Part shown: positions 27,380 through 38,581 of the stretch, in pieces
Layout of the letters: every line of letters starts with the position of its first letter
Position numbering within the stretch: the first letter of the stretch is position 1
DNA from: Natronococcus sp. A-GB1
GTDB taxonomy: Archaea; Halobacteriota; Halobacteria; Halobacteriales; Natrialbaceae
NCBI RefSeq assembly: GCF_029688845.1
Contig: NZ_JARUKW010000006.1
Coordinates: forward strand, 158,255 to 222,254
DNA length: 64,000 bases
Direction of reading: 5' to 3'
Translations under genes and position numbers: made by a program
Notes under the pieces: generated by a model
Databases searched by the model: none
Seen by the model: only the letters and a program-made list of their open reading frames with translations
Told to the model about the DNA's origin: nothing

Positions 27380-28438
27380 CTACGGCCGCGGCACCGACTG
27401 CGCCTCGCCGTCGGCGCCCGCGATCCGCTCTTTGGCGTAGGCTTCGGCCGCCTCGAGAACGGTCGTCCCCTCCTCGTCGGCGCGCTCGATCATCCCGCGC
27501 AGCCGTCCCTCGATCGCCTCGGCCTCCGCGTAGGCCTCCTCGTAGGTCCCTCCGAAGTGGTCCTTCGCCACGGTGACCAGTCCGCCGGCGTTGATCACGT
27601 AGTCGGGCGCGTACAGGATTCCGCGCTCGCGAAGCGCCTCGGCGTGGCGTCGTTCGGCCAGCACATTGTTCGCCGCACCCGCGACGATCTCACACTCCAG
27701 CGTGGGGATCGTCTCGTCGTTGAGAATCCCGCCGACCGCACACGGTGCGAAGACGTCGCAGGGCTGTTCGTACACCGCGTCGGGCTCGATGGCGTTGGCG
27801 CCGTGTTCGGCCGCGAACGCCTCCGTCGCTTCCCGGTCGACGTCCGAGACCGTCACCGCGGCGCCGGCCTCGAGAAGCTCCTCGGCCAGCGATTGCCCGA
27901 CCTTGCCCAGTCCCTGAACGACGACATCGAGTCCCTCGAGGTCGTCCACGCCGTAGACGTGGTCGACGCAGGCCCGAATCCCGCAGAACACCCCGTGTGC
28001 CGTCACTCCCGACGGATTCTCCAGCCCGTCGCTCGCGCCGACGACGTGGTCGGTGTCCCGGGCGACGACGTCCATCTCCGCGGCGCTCGAGTTGATGTCA
28101 ACTGACGTGATGTACCGCCCGCCCAGGCGGTCGACCGCGCGGCCGTAGGCCTCGAGGGTCGCCTCGGTTCTGACCTCGTCGGGGTCGCCGAGGATCACGG
28201 CCTTTCCGCCGCCAAGCGGGAGGTCCGCGGCCGCTGCCTTGTACGTCATCGCGTGGGAGAGTCGGAGCACGTCCTCGAGCGCGTCGGCCTCGGAGTCGTA
28301 ATCGAGGATCCGCGTACCGCCCAAGGAGGGCCCGAGCGTCGTGTCGTGGATCGCGACGATCGCTCGCAGCCCCGTCTCCGTATCGGTGAAGTACGACACC
28401 TGCTCGTGGCCGCGGTTGCCGATCGAGTCGAATACCAT
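27380..28438 (-). CDS. Glu/Leu/Phe/Val dehydrogenase, leucine dehydrogenase-like
   Basis: 352 aa from the start at 28438 (MVFDSIGNRGHEQVSYFTD). The catalytic segment DLPLGGGKAVILGDP contains the active-site Lys, and the Rossmann motif GLGKVGQSLAEELLEAGA is intact near 180. Shorter than glutamate dehydrogenases, so it fits the leucine or branched-chain amino acid dehydrogenase subgroup. NAD(P)-dependent oxidative deamination in the cytoplasm. Divergent from the VOC gene on its right. Confidence 0.88.
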   Translation of the reverse strand: MVFDSIGNRGHEQVSYFTDTETGLRAIVAIHDTTLGPSLGGTRILDYDSEADALEDVLRLSHAMTYKAAAADLPLGGGKAVILGDPDEVRTEATLEAYGRAVDRLGGRYITSVDINSSAAEMDVVARDTDHVVGASDGLENPSGVTAHGVFCGIRACVDHVYGVDDLEGLDVVVQGLGKVGQSLAEELLEAGAAVTVSDVDREATEAFAAEHGANAIEPDAVYEQPCDVFAPCAVGGILNDETIPTLECEIVAGAANNVLAERRHAEALRERGILYAPDYVINAGGLVTVAKDHFGGTYEEAYAEAEAIEGRLRGMIERADEEGTTVLEAAEAYAKERIAGADGEAQSVPRP

Positions 28439-28562
28439 GTCATATACGTGTTTTGCTTCCCGTAAAAATACTACCGGCTCGCAATCGTTATATGCGTGAT
28501 TCCGTCTCCCACACGGTCGTGGCCGCCAGTGGCTTTTTGCGAAACGGCGACGACGCACCGGT

Positions 28563-28892
28563 ATGGACGGAATCGTCTTCTTCGGAACCGAGCGCCGCGA
28601 GGCCGTCGTCTCGTTCTACCGCGACCTCGGTGCGACCGTCTGGCGCGAGCAGCCGGACTGTACGATCCTGCAGGCAAGCGGGTTCCGGTTTGGCTTCTGT
28701 GAGCGCGAGCCGGCCGACACCGAGGGGATCGTCACGTTCGTCTTCGACGATCGCGCCGGCGTCGACGACGCTTTCGATCGGTTCGCCAATGAGAGCGACG
28801 AGCCGCCGCGGTTGAACGAGACGTACGACATTTACCAGTTTTTCACGACGGACCCGGAGGGACGAGCCGTCGAGTTCCAGACCTTCGAGTGA
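28563..28892 (+). CDS. Glyoxalase/VOC superfamily protein
   Basis: 109 aa, a single VOC module. Begins MDGIVFFGTERREAVVSFYR, a typical betaalpha-betabetabeta start, with RDLGATVWREQPDCTILQAS, then a second module GIVTFVFDDRAGVDDAFDRF and NETYDIYQFFTTDPEGRAVE ending in EFQTF. Such proteins bind metals and act as dioxygenases, isomerases or resistance proteins. Substrate unknown. Ends 48 bases before the thioredoxin-like gene. Confidence 0.8.
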   Translation: MDGIVFFGTERREAVVSFYRDLGATVWREQPDCTILQASGFRFGFCEREPADTEGIVTFVFDDRAGVDDAFDRFANESDEPPRLNETYDIYQFFTTDPEGRAVEFQTFE

Positions 28893-28940
28893 GACGCCGG
28901 AAGCATGGCGGTTAAGCCGCTGACCACGTAACCCGTTCGT

Positions 28941-29327
28941 ATGAGTCTCGAAACCATGCGACCGAACCCGACGTGGGACGCCGCCTCCTACGAGGAGAGC
29001 GTCGACACGCTCGCAGCCCACCGCAACGAACTGACCTACCTCGTTTGGGCGGGCGACTGGTGCAAGGATTGCCGAGCGCTGCTTCCCGATTTCGCCGCGG
29101 CGCTCGAGGCAGCCGAGATACCCAACGACCGAATCGAAGAGATCAGCCTCGACGAGAACAAGGAGGGGCCGAAGGTCGACGCCTACGACGTCGAGTACAT
29201 TCCGACGATCGTCGTCGAGGACGACGACGGCGAGGAGATCACCCGATTCGTCGAGGAAGAGCGCATCCCGCCGGCCGTCTGGCTCGCACAACAGCTCGAG
29301 TCCGAACTCGAGACCGAAACGGTCTGA
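28941..29327 (+). CDS. Thioredoxin-fold protein
   Basis: 128 aa. The redox motif WCKDC in VWAGDWCKDCRALLPDF replaces the usual WCGPC, and the cis-Pro segment YIPTIVVEDD follows. Cytoplasmic by absence of a signal. The WCxxC motif keeps both cysteines, so a disulfide-reductase or thiol-relay role is likely. It is convergent with the DUF255 thioredoxin-like protein, 4 bases apart. Confidence 0.85.
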   Translation: MSLETMRPNPTWDAASYEESVDTLAAHRNELTYLVWAGDWCKDCRALLPDFAAALEAAEIPNDRIEEISLDENKEGPKVDAYDVEYIPTIVVEDDDGEEITRFVEEERIPPAVWLAQQLESELETETV

Positions 29328-29331
29328 GTCC

Positions 29332-31506
29332 TCAGAAGGGAACGTCGTCGGTGTCGTCGCCCAGTTCTCCGCCCGTCTCCGACGCCGCGAGCCACTCGAG
29401 GGCCTCGTCGGCGTCGTGGGTCGGTGGCGAGCAGGTTCGATTTCTGCAGACGTACAGCGTCGGCTCGCCGTCGCGAGCCTCGCGACCGGCCCAGATCGGG
29501 GGTGCGTCCTCGAGTTCCAGCGCCGCGAGCCACTCCTCGAGCCCCTCGGCCGTCGGCGGACGGAGCGCGAACTGCCGATCGGGCAGGTACCGCGAGCCGA
29601 ACGCCTCGCGCCACTCTTTCGGAACCTCGTCGGCCGCGACCGTGATCTCGAGCGCTCCCGACTCGAGGCGGTCGGCGGCCAGACACAGCGTGACGTGCTG
29701 GAGCGCGTTCGACTCGAGGCGGCCGGCGTGGGTCCGCAGGACCGACGCCGCGATCCCCTCGAAGTCGTCCTCTTCGCCAGCGAAGCCCTCGAGCGCGAGC
29801 AGGGTCTCGACCGCGACGCCCGCGGCGGCGGGCGTCGACTGGTCGGTCAGCTCCTGGGGCCGGGTCACGAGCGACTCGCCGCTCTCGGGCGTGAAGTACA
29901 GCGTCTCGCGCTCGGCGTCGTAGAACTCGGCTTCGATGACGCGGGCCAGCTCGAGCGCGAAGGCGAGGTGGTCGACCTCGCCGGTGGCCTCGTAGCATCC
30001 CAGTGCGCCGCGCGCGAGGAAGGCGTAGTCCTCGAGGTAGCCATCCACCGCCACGTCGCCGTCCTTAAATCGACGCGAGAGTCGTCCCTCGTCGGCGTCC
30101 CAGAGCCGATCCCGGACGAACTCGAGGGCGTCGGTCGCCATCTCCGCGTACCGATCCTCGCCCAGCGCGAGAGCGGCCTCGGCGCAGGTCGAGATCATCA
30201 GGCCGTTCCAGCCCGCGAGCACCTTTTCGTCCCTGTTGGGTCGCGGGCGCTCCTCGCGGGCCTCGAACAGCTCCTCTCGAGCGGCCTCGAGCCGCTCTTC
30301 GACCTCGCGCTCCTCGAGGTCGAAGCGGTCGGCCAGCTCGGAAGGCGAGGCCGCGATGTTGGGCTGGCTCTGTCCCTCGAAGTTGCCAGACTCCGTGACG
30401 TCGTAGCGGGCACAGAAGAGGTCAGCGTCCAGCTCGCTCTCGAGGACATCCCGGACCTCCGCGGGCGTCCAGACGAAGAAGGCGCCCTCCTCGCGCTCGC
30501 CGGTTTCGGGATCCTCGCTCTGGGCGTCGAGCGTGCTGAAGAAGCCACCCTCGTCGTGGGTCAGCTCCCTGGAGACGAACTCGAGGGTATCCCGGACGGA
30601 GTCGGCGTACCGTTCGTCACCGGTGAGCCGGTAACCCGCGAGCAGCGCCCGCGGGATCTCGGCGTTATCGTACAGCATCTTCTCGAAGTGGGGGACCGTC
30701 CAGTCGGCGTCGACGCAGTACCGGTGGAAGCCGCCGCCGACGTGGTCGTACAGCCCGCCCTCGATCATCGCGGTGAGCGACCCCTCGAGGACCTCGTGGT
30801 ACTCGTCGCGCCCGGTTCGGTCGTACGCCCGGGCGAGGACCCGCAGCCTGGCGGGCTGGGGGAACTTCGGCCCGCCGGAGCCGAACCCGCCGTTCTGGCG
30901 GTCGGCGCTGCGGAGGGCGGCGTCGGCCGCCCGCTCTAAGACGTCACTCGAGGGAGGCTCGGCGGCGCCGATCGAATCGGGCGTCTCCTCGAGCTGATCG
31001 CGGGCGGCCGCGGTCCACTCGTCGGCCCGGTTCTCGATCTCCTCGCGGTCGGTCTCCCAGGAGTCCGCCAGTCCCTCGAGCAGGTCGAGAAAGCCCGGCT
31101 GGCCCCGTTTCGAGCGCTTCGGGAAGTACGTGCCGACGTAGAACGGTTTTGCCTCCGGCGTGAGCCAGGCCGACAGCGGCCAGCCGCCTCCGCCGCTGAC
31201 CAGCTGACAGACGGTCATGTAGATGCTGTCGACGTCGGGGCGCTCCTCGCGATCGACCTTGATAGGGACGAACTTTTCGTTCAACACTGCAGCGACCTCC
31301 TCGTCGGCGAAGCTCTCTTCCTCCATGACGTGACACCAGTGACACGCCGAGTAGCCGATCGAGAGGAAGATCGGCTTGTCCTGTTCGCGCGCGGTCTCGA
31401 GGGCCCGCTCGTCCCAGGGCTGCCAGTTGACGGGGTTGTCCGCGTGCTGGCGCAGATAGGGACTCTCCTCCTCGTCGAGCCGATTGCGCTCGGTGGGGGT
31501 GGACAT
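29332..31506 (-). CDS. DUF255 thioredoxin-domain protein (YyaL/SPATA20-like)
   Basis: 724 aa. The N-terminal thioredoxin-like domain (ESPYLRQHADNPVNWQPWDE, then SIGYSACHWCHVMEEESFAD) has the CHWCHVM signature of the family. The rest is an (alpha/alpha)6-barrel-like region with GGGFHRYCVDADWTVPHFEK and KVLAGWNGLMISTCAEAALA. Conserved from archaea to animals, but the substrate is not established; glycan- or thiol-related roles have been suggested. Length is standard and no defect is seen. Confidence 0.92.
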   Translation of the reverse strand: MSTPTERNRLDEEESPYLRQHADNPVNWQPWDERALETAREQDKPIFLSIGYSACHWCHVMEEESFADEEVAAVLNEKFVPIKVDREERPDVDSIYMTVCQLVSGGGGWPLSAWLTPEAKPFYVGTYFPKRSKRGQPGFLDLLEGLADSWETDREEIENRADEWTAAARDQLEETPDSIGAAEPPSSDVLERAADAALRSADRQNGGFGSGGPKFPQPARLRVLARAYDRTGRDEYHEVLEGSLTAMIEGGLYDHVGGGFHRYCVDADWTVPHFEKMLYDNAEIPRALLAGYRLTGDERYADSVRDTLEFVSRELTHDEGGFFSTLDAQSEDPETGEREEGAFFVWTPAEVRDVLESELDADLFCARYDVTESGNFEGQSQPNIAASPSELADRFDLEEREVEERLEAAREELFEAREERPRPNRDEKVLAGWNGLMISTCAEAALALGEDRYAEMATDALEFVRDRLWDADEGRLSRRFKDGDVAVDGYLEDYAFLARGALGCYEATGEVDHLAFALELARVIEAEFYDAERETLYFTPESGESLVTRPQELTDQSTPAAAGVAVETLLALEGFAGEEDDFEGIAASVLRTHAGRLESNALQHVTLCLAADRLESGALEITVAADEVPKEWREAFGSRYLPDRQFALRPPTAEGLEEWLAALELEDAPPIWAGREARDGEPTLYVCRNRTCSPPTHDADEALEWLAASETGGELGDDTDDVPF

Positions 31507-31617
31507 GGAGCGCCCTACGGTCGGACGCCGGAAAAGCTCGGCGTACCCGTGAACGCGACGATGGGCGTGACGACGTGTCGAGCCCCCGCTCCTCGTGACC
31601 GGAACGCGAGCCGTCGC

Positions 31618-32346
31618 TCAGGTCGGCTCCTCGAGTTCGAACTCGATCCGTTCGACGTCCTCGCCCTTCGAAACGTGATCGGTGACGGTTAGCCGGCCGA
31701 TCTCGCCGAGCCGGGAGACGTGGGTGCCGCCGCAGGGACAGAGATCGAACGCCTCGATTTCGACCACGCGCAGCGGATCGACGGAATCGGGGATCAGATC
31801 CAGCAGCGCGCGACCCTCGTCGACCGACTCCTCGACGGCCGGCCGCGGCCGGTTCTCCTTGATAACTTGGAGGTCGCGCTCGATGACCTCGTTCGACCGT
31901 CGCTCGATGCGTTCGAGATCCTCGTCGTCGAACGACGCTGGCTCGAAGTCGATCCGTGACCGGTCCGGATAGATCTGGTTGCCAGCGGTGCCCGCCCCGT
32001 ACTCCTCTAGGACGACGCGGGAGACGACGTGCTGGGCGGTGTGCATCCGGCTCAGCTTCCGGCGGCGGTCCTCGTCGATCCGCCCCTCGACCGTCGTCCC
32101 CTCGGTCGGGAGTTCCCCCGCTCGGAGCTCGACATCGTGGCGCACGTCGCCGTGGTCCTTCCGGACGTCGACCACGTCCGCATGGCCGCCGTCCCACTCG
32201 AGGACGCCGCGGTCGGCGGGCTGGCCGCCGCCCTCGGAATAGAAGTACGTCCCGTCGAGGAAGACGCTGTCCTGGCCCGTCTTCGTGATCGTCGCGGTGA
32301 ACGCGGTCACGTCGTCCGCGTCGGGGAGGTATCGCAGGTCGGTCAT
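31618..32346 (-). CDS. alaX: Alanyl-tRNA editing protein AlaX
   Basis: 242 aa, the longer AlaX-M-like form. An N-terminal part like the C-terminal portion of AlaRS (DGTYFYSEGGGQPADRGVLE) is followed by the editing site HTAQH and the second metal motif CPCGGTHVSRLGEI. These His/Cys residues bind zinc and are needed for hydrolysis of Ser-tRNA(Ala). Acts in trans in cytoplasmic translation quality control. Start chosen at 32346 (MTDLRYLPDADDV). Confidence 0.9.
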   Translation of the reverse strand: MTDLRYLPDADDVTAFTATITKTGQDSVFLDGTYFYSEGGGQPADRGVLEWDGGHADVVDVRKDHGDVRHDVELRAGELPTEGTTVEGRIDEDRRRKLSRMHTAQHVVSRVVLEEYGAGTAGNQIYPDRSRIDFEPASFDDEDLERIERRSNEVIERDLQVIKENRPRPAVEESVDEGRALLDLIPDSVDPLRVVEIEAFDLCPCGGTHVSRLGEIGRLTVTDHVSKGEDVERIEFELEEPT

Positions 32347-32465
32347 CGATCGACGTTGTGTCCGGAACCCCAAAGACGCTAACGCTCACTCTCCGGCGGG
32401 ACTACCCCGCGCTTCGCGCTCGTCAGGTTCGGCCGACGACGCCAAAAAATCGGTGTCGGTCGGGA

Positions 32466-35225
<2,760 letters not shown>

Positions 35226-35390
35226 ATTGGAGCTGCGAACCCGTGGTATTTGAATCCCTCGAGAATATTCCCTAGAGAACATATACTCCCTATATTTGGT
35301 GGCTCGGGAGAGCGTTTCAAACGCTCGAGACGTCCGACGGGAGCGGGCGAGGGCCGGGACCGCTCGAGAAGTCGCTCCTCGGGGTCGGCG

Positions 35391-36239
35391 TTAGTAGCCG
35401 AGCCGCTCGAGCGTCGCCTCGAGCCGCCTGCCGTACTGACCGCCGAAGAGGTGAACGTGGACGAGTAGCGGGTAGAGCCGGTAGACGTACCGCCGCCGCT
35501 CGAAGAACCCCGCCTCGATGCCGCGGCGCTCCCGGTAGCGCTCGAAGAAGGGCTCGCCGAAGGTTCCGGTCCAGTCGATATAGGCGAGTTCGATCTCGGG
35601 ATGAGCGTAGTACGTCGCGGGGTCGAGAAACGCCGTCACCCCGCCGTCCCGAGAGAGGACGTTCGTGGTCCAGACGTCGCCGTGGATCAGCGCGGACGCC
35701 GCGGGCTCGGAGAGCAGCTCCTCGAGTTCCGAGGAGAGAGTCTCGAGGCGCTTCGCGAGCGAGGGCGACAGCGACCCCGACTCGAGCGCGAGTTCGGCGG
35801 CGTGTGCGAGGCGCTGGTCGCGGTAGAACGCGATCCAGGAGTCGGTCCACGGGTTCGGCTGGCGAACCGGACCGGTGAGGGTGTCCCGTTCGAACCCGAA
35901 CGCCTCGGCCTCGACGCCGTGCAGCCGGGTCAGGTGGTCCGCCGCGTCCCGCGCAGCGGCCGGGCCGTGGTCGGTCGTCCCGGGAACGTACTCGAGCACC
36001 AGCAGGTCGGAATCGGTGTGGTAGACCTCCGGCACCGGGAGTTCGCTCTCGCTCGCAAGCGCCTCGAGCATGAACGCCTCGACCTCGAGGGGCGTCTCGC
36101 CCGTCTTCGCGACGACCGACGAGCCGTCTGCCAGCTCGACGCGGTGGACCGAACCGATCTGGCCGCCCTCGAGCGCAGTCGTATCGACGACGTCGGCCTC
36201 GAGTGCGCGGGCGACCGCGTCGGCGATCGACTCGGCCAT
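35391..36239 (-). CDS. Fructosamine kinase family protein
   Basis: 282 aa, protein-kinase-like (APH/FN3K) fold. The phosphate-binding and catalytic parts are recognisable: IGSVHRVELADGSSVVAKTG for the nucleotide loop and Lys, SALIHGDVWTTNVL for the catalytic Asp loop and FLDPATYYAHPEIELAYID for the metal-binding Asp. Members phosphorylate ketosamine adducts, leading to protein deglycation. Start is 2 bases after folA ends, so it is the last gene of the thyA-folA-FN3K run. Confidence 0.87.
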   Translation of the reverse strand: MAESIADAVARALEADVVDTTALEGGQIGSVHRVELADGSSVVAKTGETPLEVEAFMLEALASESELPVPEVYHTDSDLLVLEYVPGTTDHGPAAARDAADHLTRLHGVEAEAFGFERDTLTGPVRQPNPWTDSWIAFYRDQRLAHAAELALESGSLSPSLAKRLETLSSELEELLSEPAASALIHGDVWTTNVLSRDGGVTAFLDPATYYAHPEIELAYIDWTGTFGEPFFERYRERRGIEAGFFERRRYVYRLYPLLVHVHLFGGQYGRRLEATLERLGY

Positions 36240-36241
36240 CA

Positions 36242-36769
36242 CTACTTGCGGACGTACTCGACGAACGCGAACCCGTCGCGCTCGTCGCGGTCGACCTCGG
36301 TCCACTCGTCGCGCTCCCAGTCGGGGAACTCGGTGTCGCCGTCGGGAGCATCGTGAATCTCGGTGACGATCAGCCGATCGAGGACGGGCAGGAACTGTTC
36401 GTAAACGGTCGCCCCGCCCGCGACGAAGGCGGTGTCGGCGCCGTCGTGGCGCTCCTCGGCTGCGCGCTCGGTTTCCTCGAGAGCCGTCTCGAGATCGTTC
36501 GCGACGACGGCGTTCTTGGGCGTCTCGAGCTCCCGGCTCGTCAGCACGACCGTGGTTCGGCCGGGCAGCGGCTCGCCGAGCGCCTCGAGAATCCCCTGGT
36601 AGGTCACCCGACCCATGATCACCGGGTGGTCCATCGTGGTCTGCTTGAAGTGCTGTAAGTCCGCCGGAAGGTGCCACGGCATCTCGCCGTCCCGCCCGAT
36701 GACGCCGTTGTCGGCGACGGCGACGATCGCGGCGAGTTCGAGGCCGGTCTCGAGTTTTCGCTCCGTCAT
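36242..36769 (-). CDS. folA: Dihydrofolate reductase
   Basis: 175 aa. The substrate-site motif AIVAVADNGVIGRDGEMPWH, PADLQHFKQTT (substrate Asp/helix), GRTTVVLTSR and the FVAGGATVYEQFLP glycine loop are all present. NADPH-dependent reduction of dihydrofolate, here needed to regenerate folate after ThyA. The ATG overlaps the thyA stop by 4 bases, a clear translational coupling. Confidence 0.95.
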   Translation of the reverse strand: MTERKLETGLELAAIVAVADNGVIGRDGEMPWHLPADLQHFKQTTMDHPVIMGRVTYQGILEALGEPLPGRTTVVLTSRELETPKNAVVANDLETALEETERAAEERHDGADTAFVAGGATVYEQFLPVLDRLIVTEIHDAPDGDTEFPDWERDEWTEVDRDERDGFAFVEYVRK

Positions 36770-37782
36770 TCTGCCACCGCAAAGCGGAGCCCCTCGTGGG
36801 AGTCGTAGCCCCGCAGCTCGAGGTCGGCCACCGAGAACTCGTCGATCGAGGCGTCGCCGATTTCGAGGGTCGGCCGCTCGAGCGGTTCTCGGGAGCACTG
36901 CTCGAGCAGGCCCGGGACGTGATCGAGCCGTTCGTCGCCGTCGGCCTCGGCGGGGGCCTCGGACTCGAGCCACTCGCGGATCTCGAGGTACTCTTCGCGC
37001 TCGTCGGCGTCGGCGAGCCGGGACTGGAGGACCTCAAGGTTGTCGGCGTACCACTCGCCGCGCTCGCCGCGCCCGCAGTAGACGTGGGCGTCGACGACGG
37101 TGTGAGCGAACGTGCCGGGCTCGAACCCGGTCTGTCTGGCGATCACTTTCGTCAGGAGCGCGTATGCCGCGATGTTGAACGGAATCCCGAGCGCGACGTC
37201 GCCCGACCGCTGGGTCAGATGACAGTTCAGCCGATCGCCCTGAACGTTGAAGACGAACGAGTAGTGACAGGGCGGCAGCGTCGAGACGGCCGCGTTCGCG
37301 GGGTGCCAGGCGTTGACCACGAGCCGTCTCGAGTTCGGCGAATCCGAGAGCGTGTCGACGACGTACTGGAGCTGGTCGAACGTCTTTCGGCCGTCGGCCT
37401 CTTCGGAAACCCAGCGGTGGCGCTCGTCGGGCCAGGACTCGCCCTCGAGCTGGCTCTCGTCGTCGGGAACCGGGTACCGTCGCCAGAACCGGCCGTAGGC
37501 GGTGTCGAGGTGCCCCTCGTCGTCGGCCCACGCGTCCCAGATCTTCGTCTCCTCGCGCAGCTCTCGGATGTGCTCCTCGCCCGAGAGGTACCAGGCGACC
37601 TCGTGGAGCATCGAGTTCCAGCGGTAGCCGTCCATCTTCTTGGTGGTCAGTAACGGAAACCCCTCCCGGAGGTCGACCTCGTAGTGTTCGCTGAACGACG
37701 AGATCGTGTCGACCCCGGTCCGGTTGGGTTTGTAGGTCCCAGCCGAGAGTACCGAGTCGACGAGCTCGAGGTACTGGTGCAT
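36766..37782 (-). CDS. thyA: Thymidylate synthase ThyA
   Basis: 338 aa, somewhat longer than bacterial ThyA because of an acidic insert (ESEAPAEADGDERLDH). The catalytic Cys is in TLPPCHYSFVF near 186; the phosphate-binding R and D residues lie in SSFSEHYEVDLREGFPLLTT and QRSGDVALGIPFNIAAYALL. Methylates dUMP to dTMP with methylene-tetrahydrofolate and forms dihydrofolate, which the overlapping folA recycles. The run starts 51 bases after the vapC stop on the same strand. Confidence 0.96.
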   Translation of the reverse strand: MHQYLELVDSVLSAGTYKPNRTGVDTISSFSEHYEVDLREGFPLLTTKKMDGYRWNSMLHEVAWYLSGEEHIRELREETKIWDAWADDEGHLDTAYGRFWRRYPVPDDESQLEGESWPDERHRWVSEEADGRKTFDQLQYVVDTLSDSPNSRRLVVNAWHPANAAVSTLPPCHYSFVFNVQGDRLNCHLTQRSGDVALGIPFNIAAYALLTKVIARQTGFEPGTFAHTVVDAHVYCGRGERGEWYADNLEVLQSRLADADEREEYLEIREWLESEAPAEADGDERLDHVPGLLEQCSREPLERPTLEIGDASIDEFSVADLELRGYDSHEGLRFAVAE

Positions 37783-37832
37783 TGTGTCTGCGTTTCGGGC
37801 GCTCGGTCTTGTGGGTTCCGAGATGTCTCGGC

Positions 37833-38225
37833 TCAGTAGGTGTCGACATCGAGCCCGTCGATGCGCTCGAACTGGGCGACGTTTCTCGTGAGCACGGGCT
37901 CTTCGTGGACGAGCGCCGTCGCCCCGATGGTCGTATCGCCGATACCGACCGCCCGTCCCGCAGAGGCGAGTCGGCCGTCGATTCTCCCCGCCTTCTTCAT
38001 CACCGCGCTGTCGGCAGGGTACACCGTCCGCGTGTCGAGAACGAGTTCGATCTGTCGGCGACGTTCGCCGGTGTTCTCGACGCGCTCGAGACTGTGGTAG
38101 AGTTCGAACTGCGACACCGCCGAGATGCGAAGCGGAACGCCCCGTTCCTCGAGGGACGCGATCTTCCGTTTCGCCACATTCCGGTCCTGCATCACGTCGA
38201 TGAGGACGTCGGTGTCGACGATCAC
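37833..38225 (-). CDS. vapC: PIN-domain toxin, VapC family
   Basis: 130 aa, PIN ribonuclease fold. The first acidic residue is in MIVDTDVLIDVM, a Glu in SAVSQFELYHSLE, and the third Asp in VGIGDTTIGATALVHEEPVL, with the last acidic/Asn region LTRNVAQFERI. These form the metal site of VapC ribonucleases, which usually cut tRNA or rRNA. The start overlaps the vapB stop by 4 bases. The PIN fold is clear; a true toxin role is inferred from pairing. Confidence 0.85.
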   Translation of the reverse strand: MIVDTDVLIDVMQDRNVAKRKIASLEERGVPLRISAVSQFELYHSLERVENTGERRRQIELVLDTRTVYPADSAVMKKAGRIDGRLASAGRAVGIGDTTIGATALVHEEPVLTRNVAQFERIDGLDVDTY

Positions 38226-38467
38226 GAGTCCAGATCGTCGACGAGACGATCGAGTTCCTCCCGCGACCGGTCGTCGCGTTCGTGGATCGCCTCGCGCATC
38301 TCCTCGGCTTCGTTCTCGGTGAGGATTCCCGACAGGTCGAGCAGCGACCGCTCACCGGCGATCCGCTCGACGGTATCCGAGAACGACTCTCCCGCTCGCT
38401 TGTGGCTCTCGAGCCGTCGGTACGCCTCCTCGGTGAGCCGAACGTTTCGGTACTCGGTGTCGGCCAT
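38222..38467 (-). CDS. vapB: VapB-like antitoxin
   Basis: 81 aa. The N-terminal part EYRNVRLTEEAYRRLESHKR has the strand-helix start of ribbon-helix-helix or AbrB-like antitoxins of the haloarchaeal type. The C-terminal half is a highly charged helix (EMREAIHERDDRSREELDRL) suited to wrap the toxin. A perfect palindrome overlaps its ATG, fitting autoregulation. Overlaps vapC by 4 bases. Confidence 0.8.
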   Translation of the reverse strand: MADTEYRNVRLTEEAYRRLESHKRAGESFSDTVERIAGERSLLDLSGILTENEAEEMREAIHERDDRSREELDRLVDDLDS

Positions 38468-38476
38468 GTATACATG
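38465..38476. promoter_or_regulatory. 12-bp palindrome CATGTATACATG over the vapB start
   Basis: Perfect palindrome that includes the vapB start codon on the minus strand. It is placed where an autoregulatory VapB or VapBC complex would bind. A 12-base palindrome can occur by chance in 64 kb, so this is suggestive only. Confidence 0.45.
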
Positions 38477-38581
38477 TGTGTGCAGTCGGTAGTTAACGGT
38501 TGTGGCGCCGAACGGTCGACGCCGTTCACTTCCACCGTGCTGTCCAAACCCTCTTTGTCCGCCCGCTCGTCTCCCCGGTCG

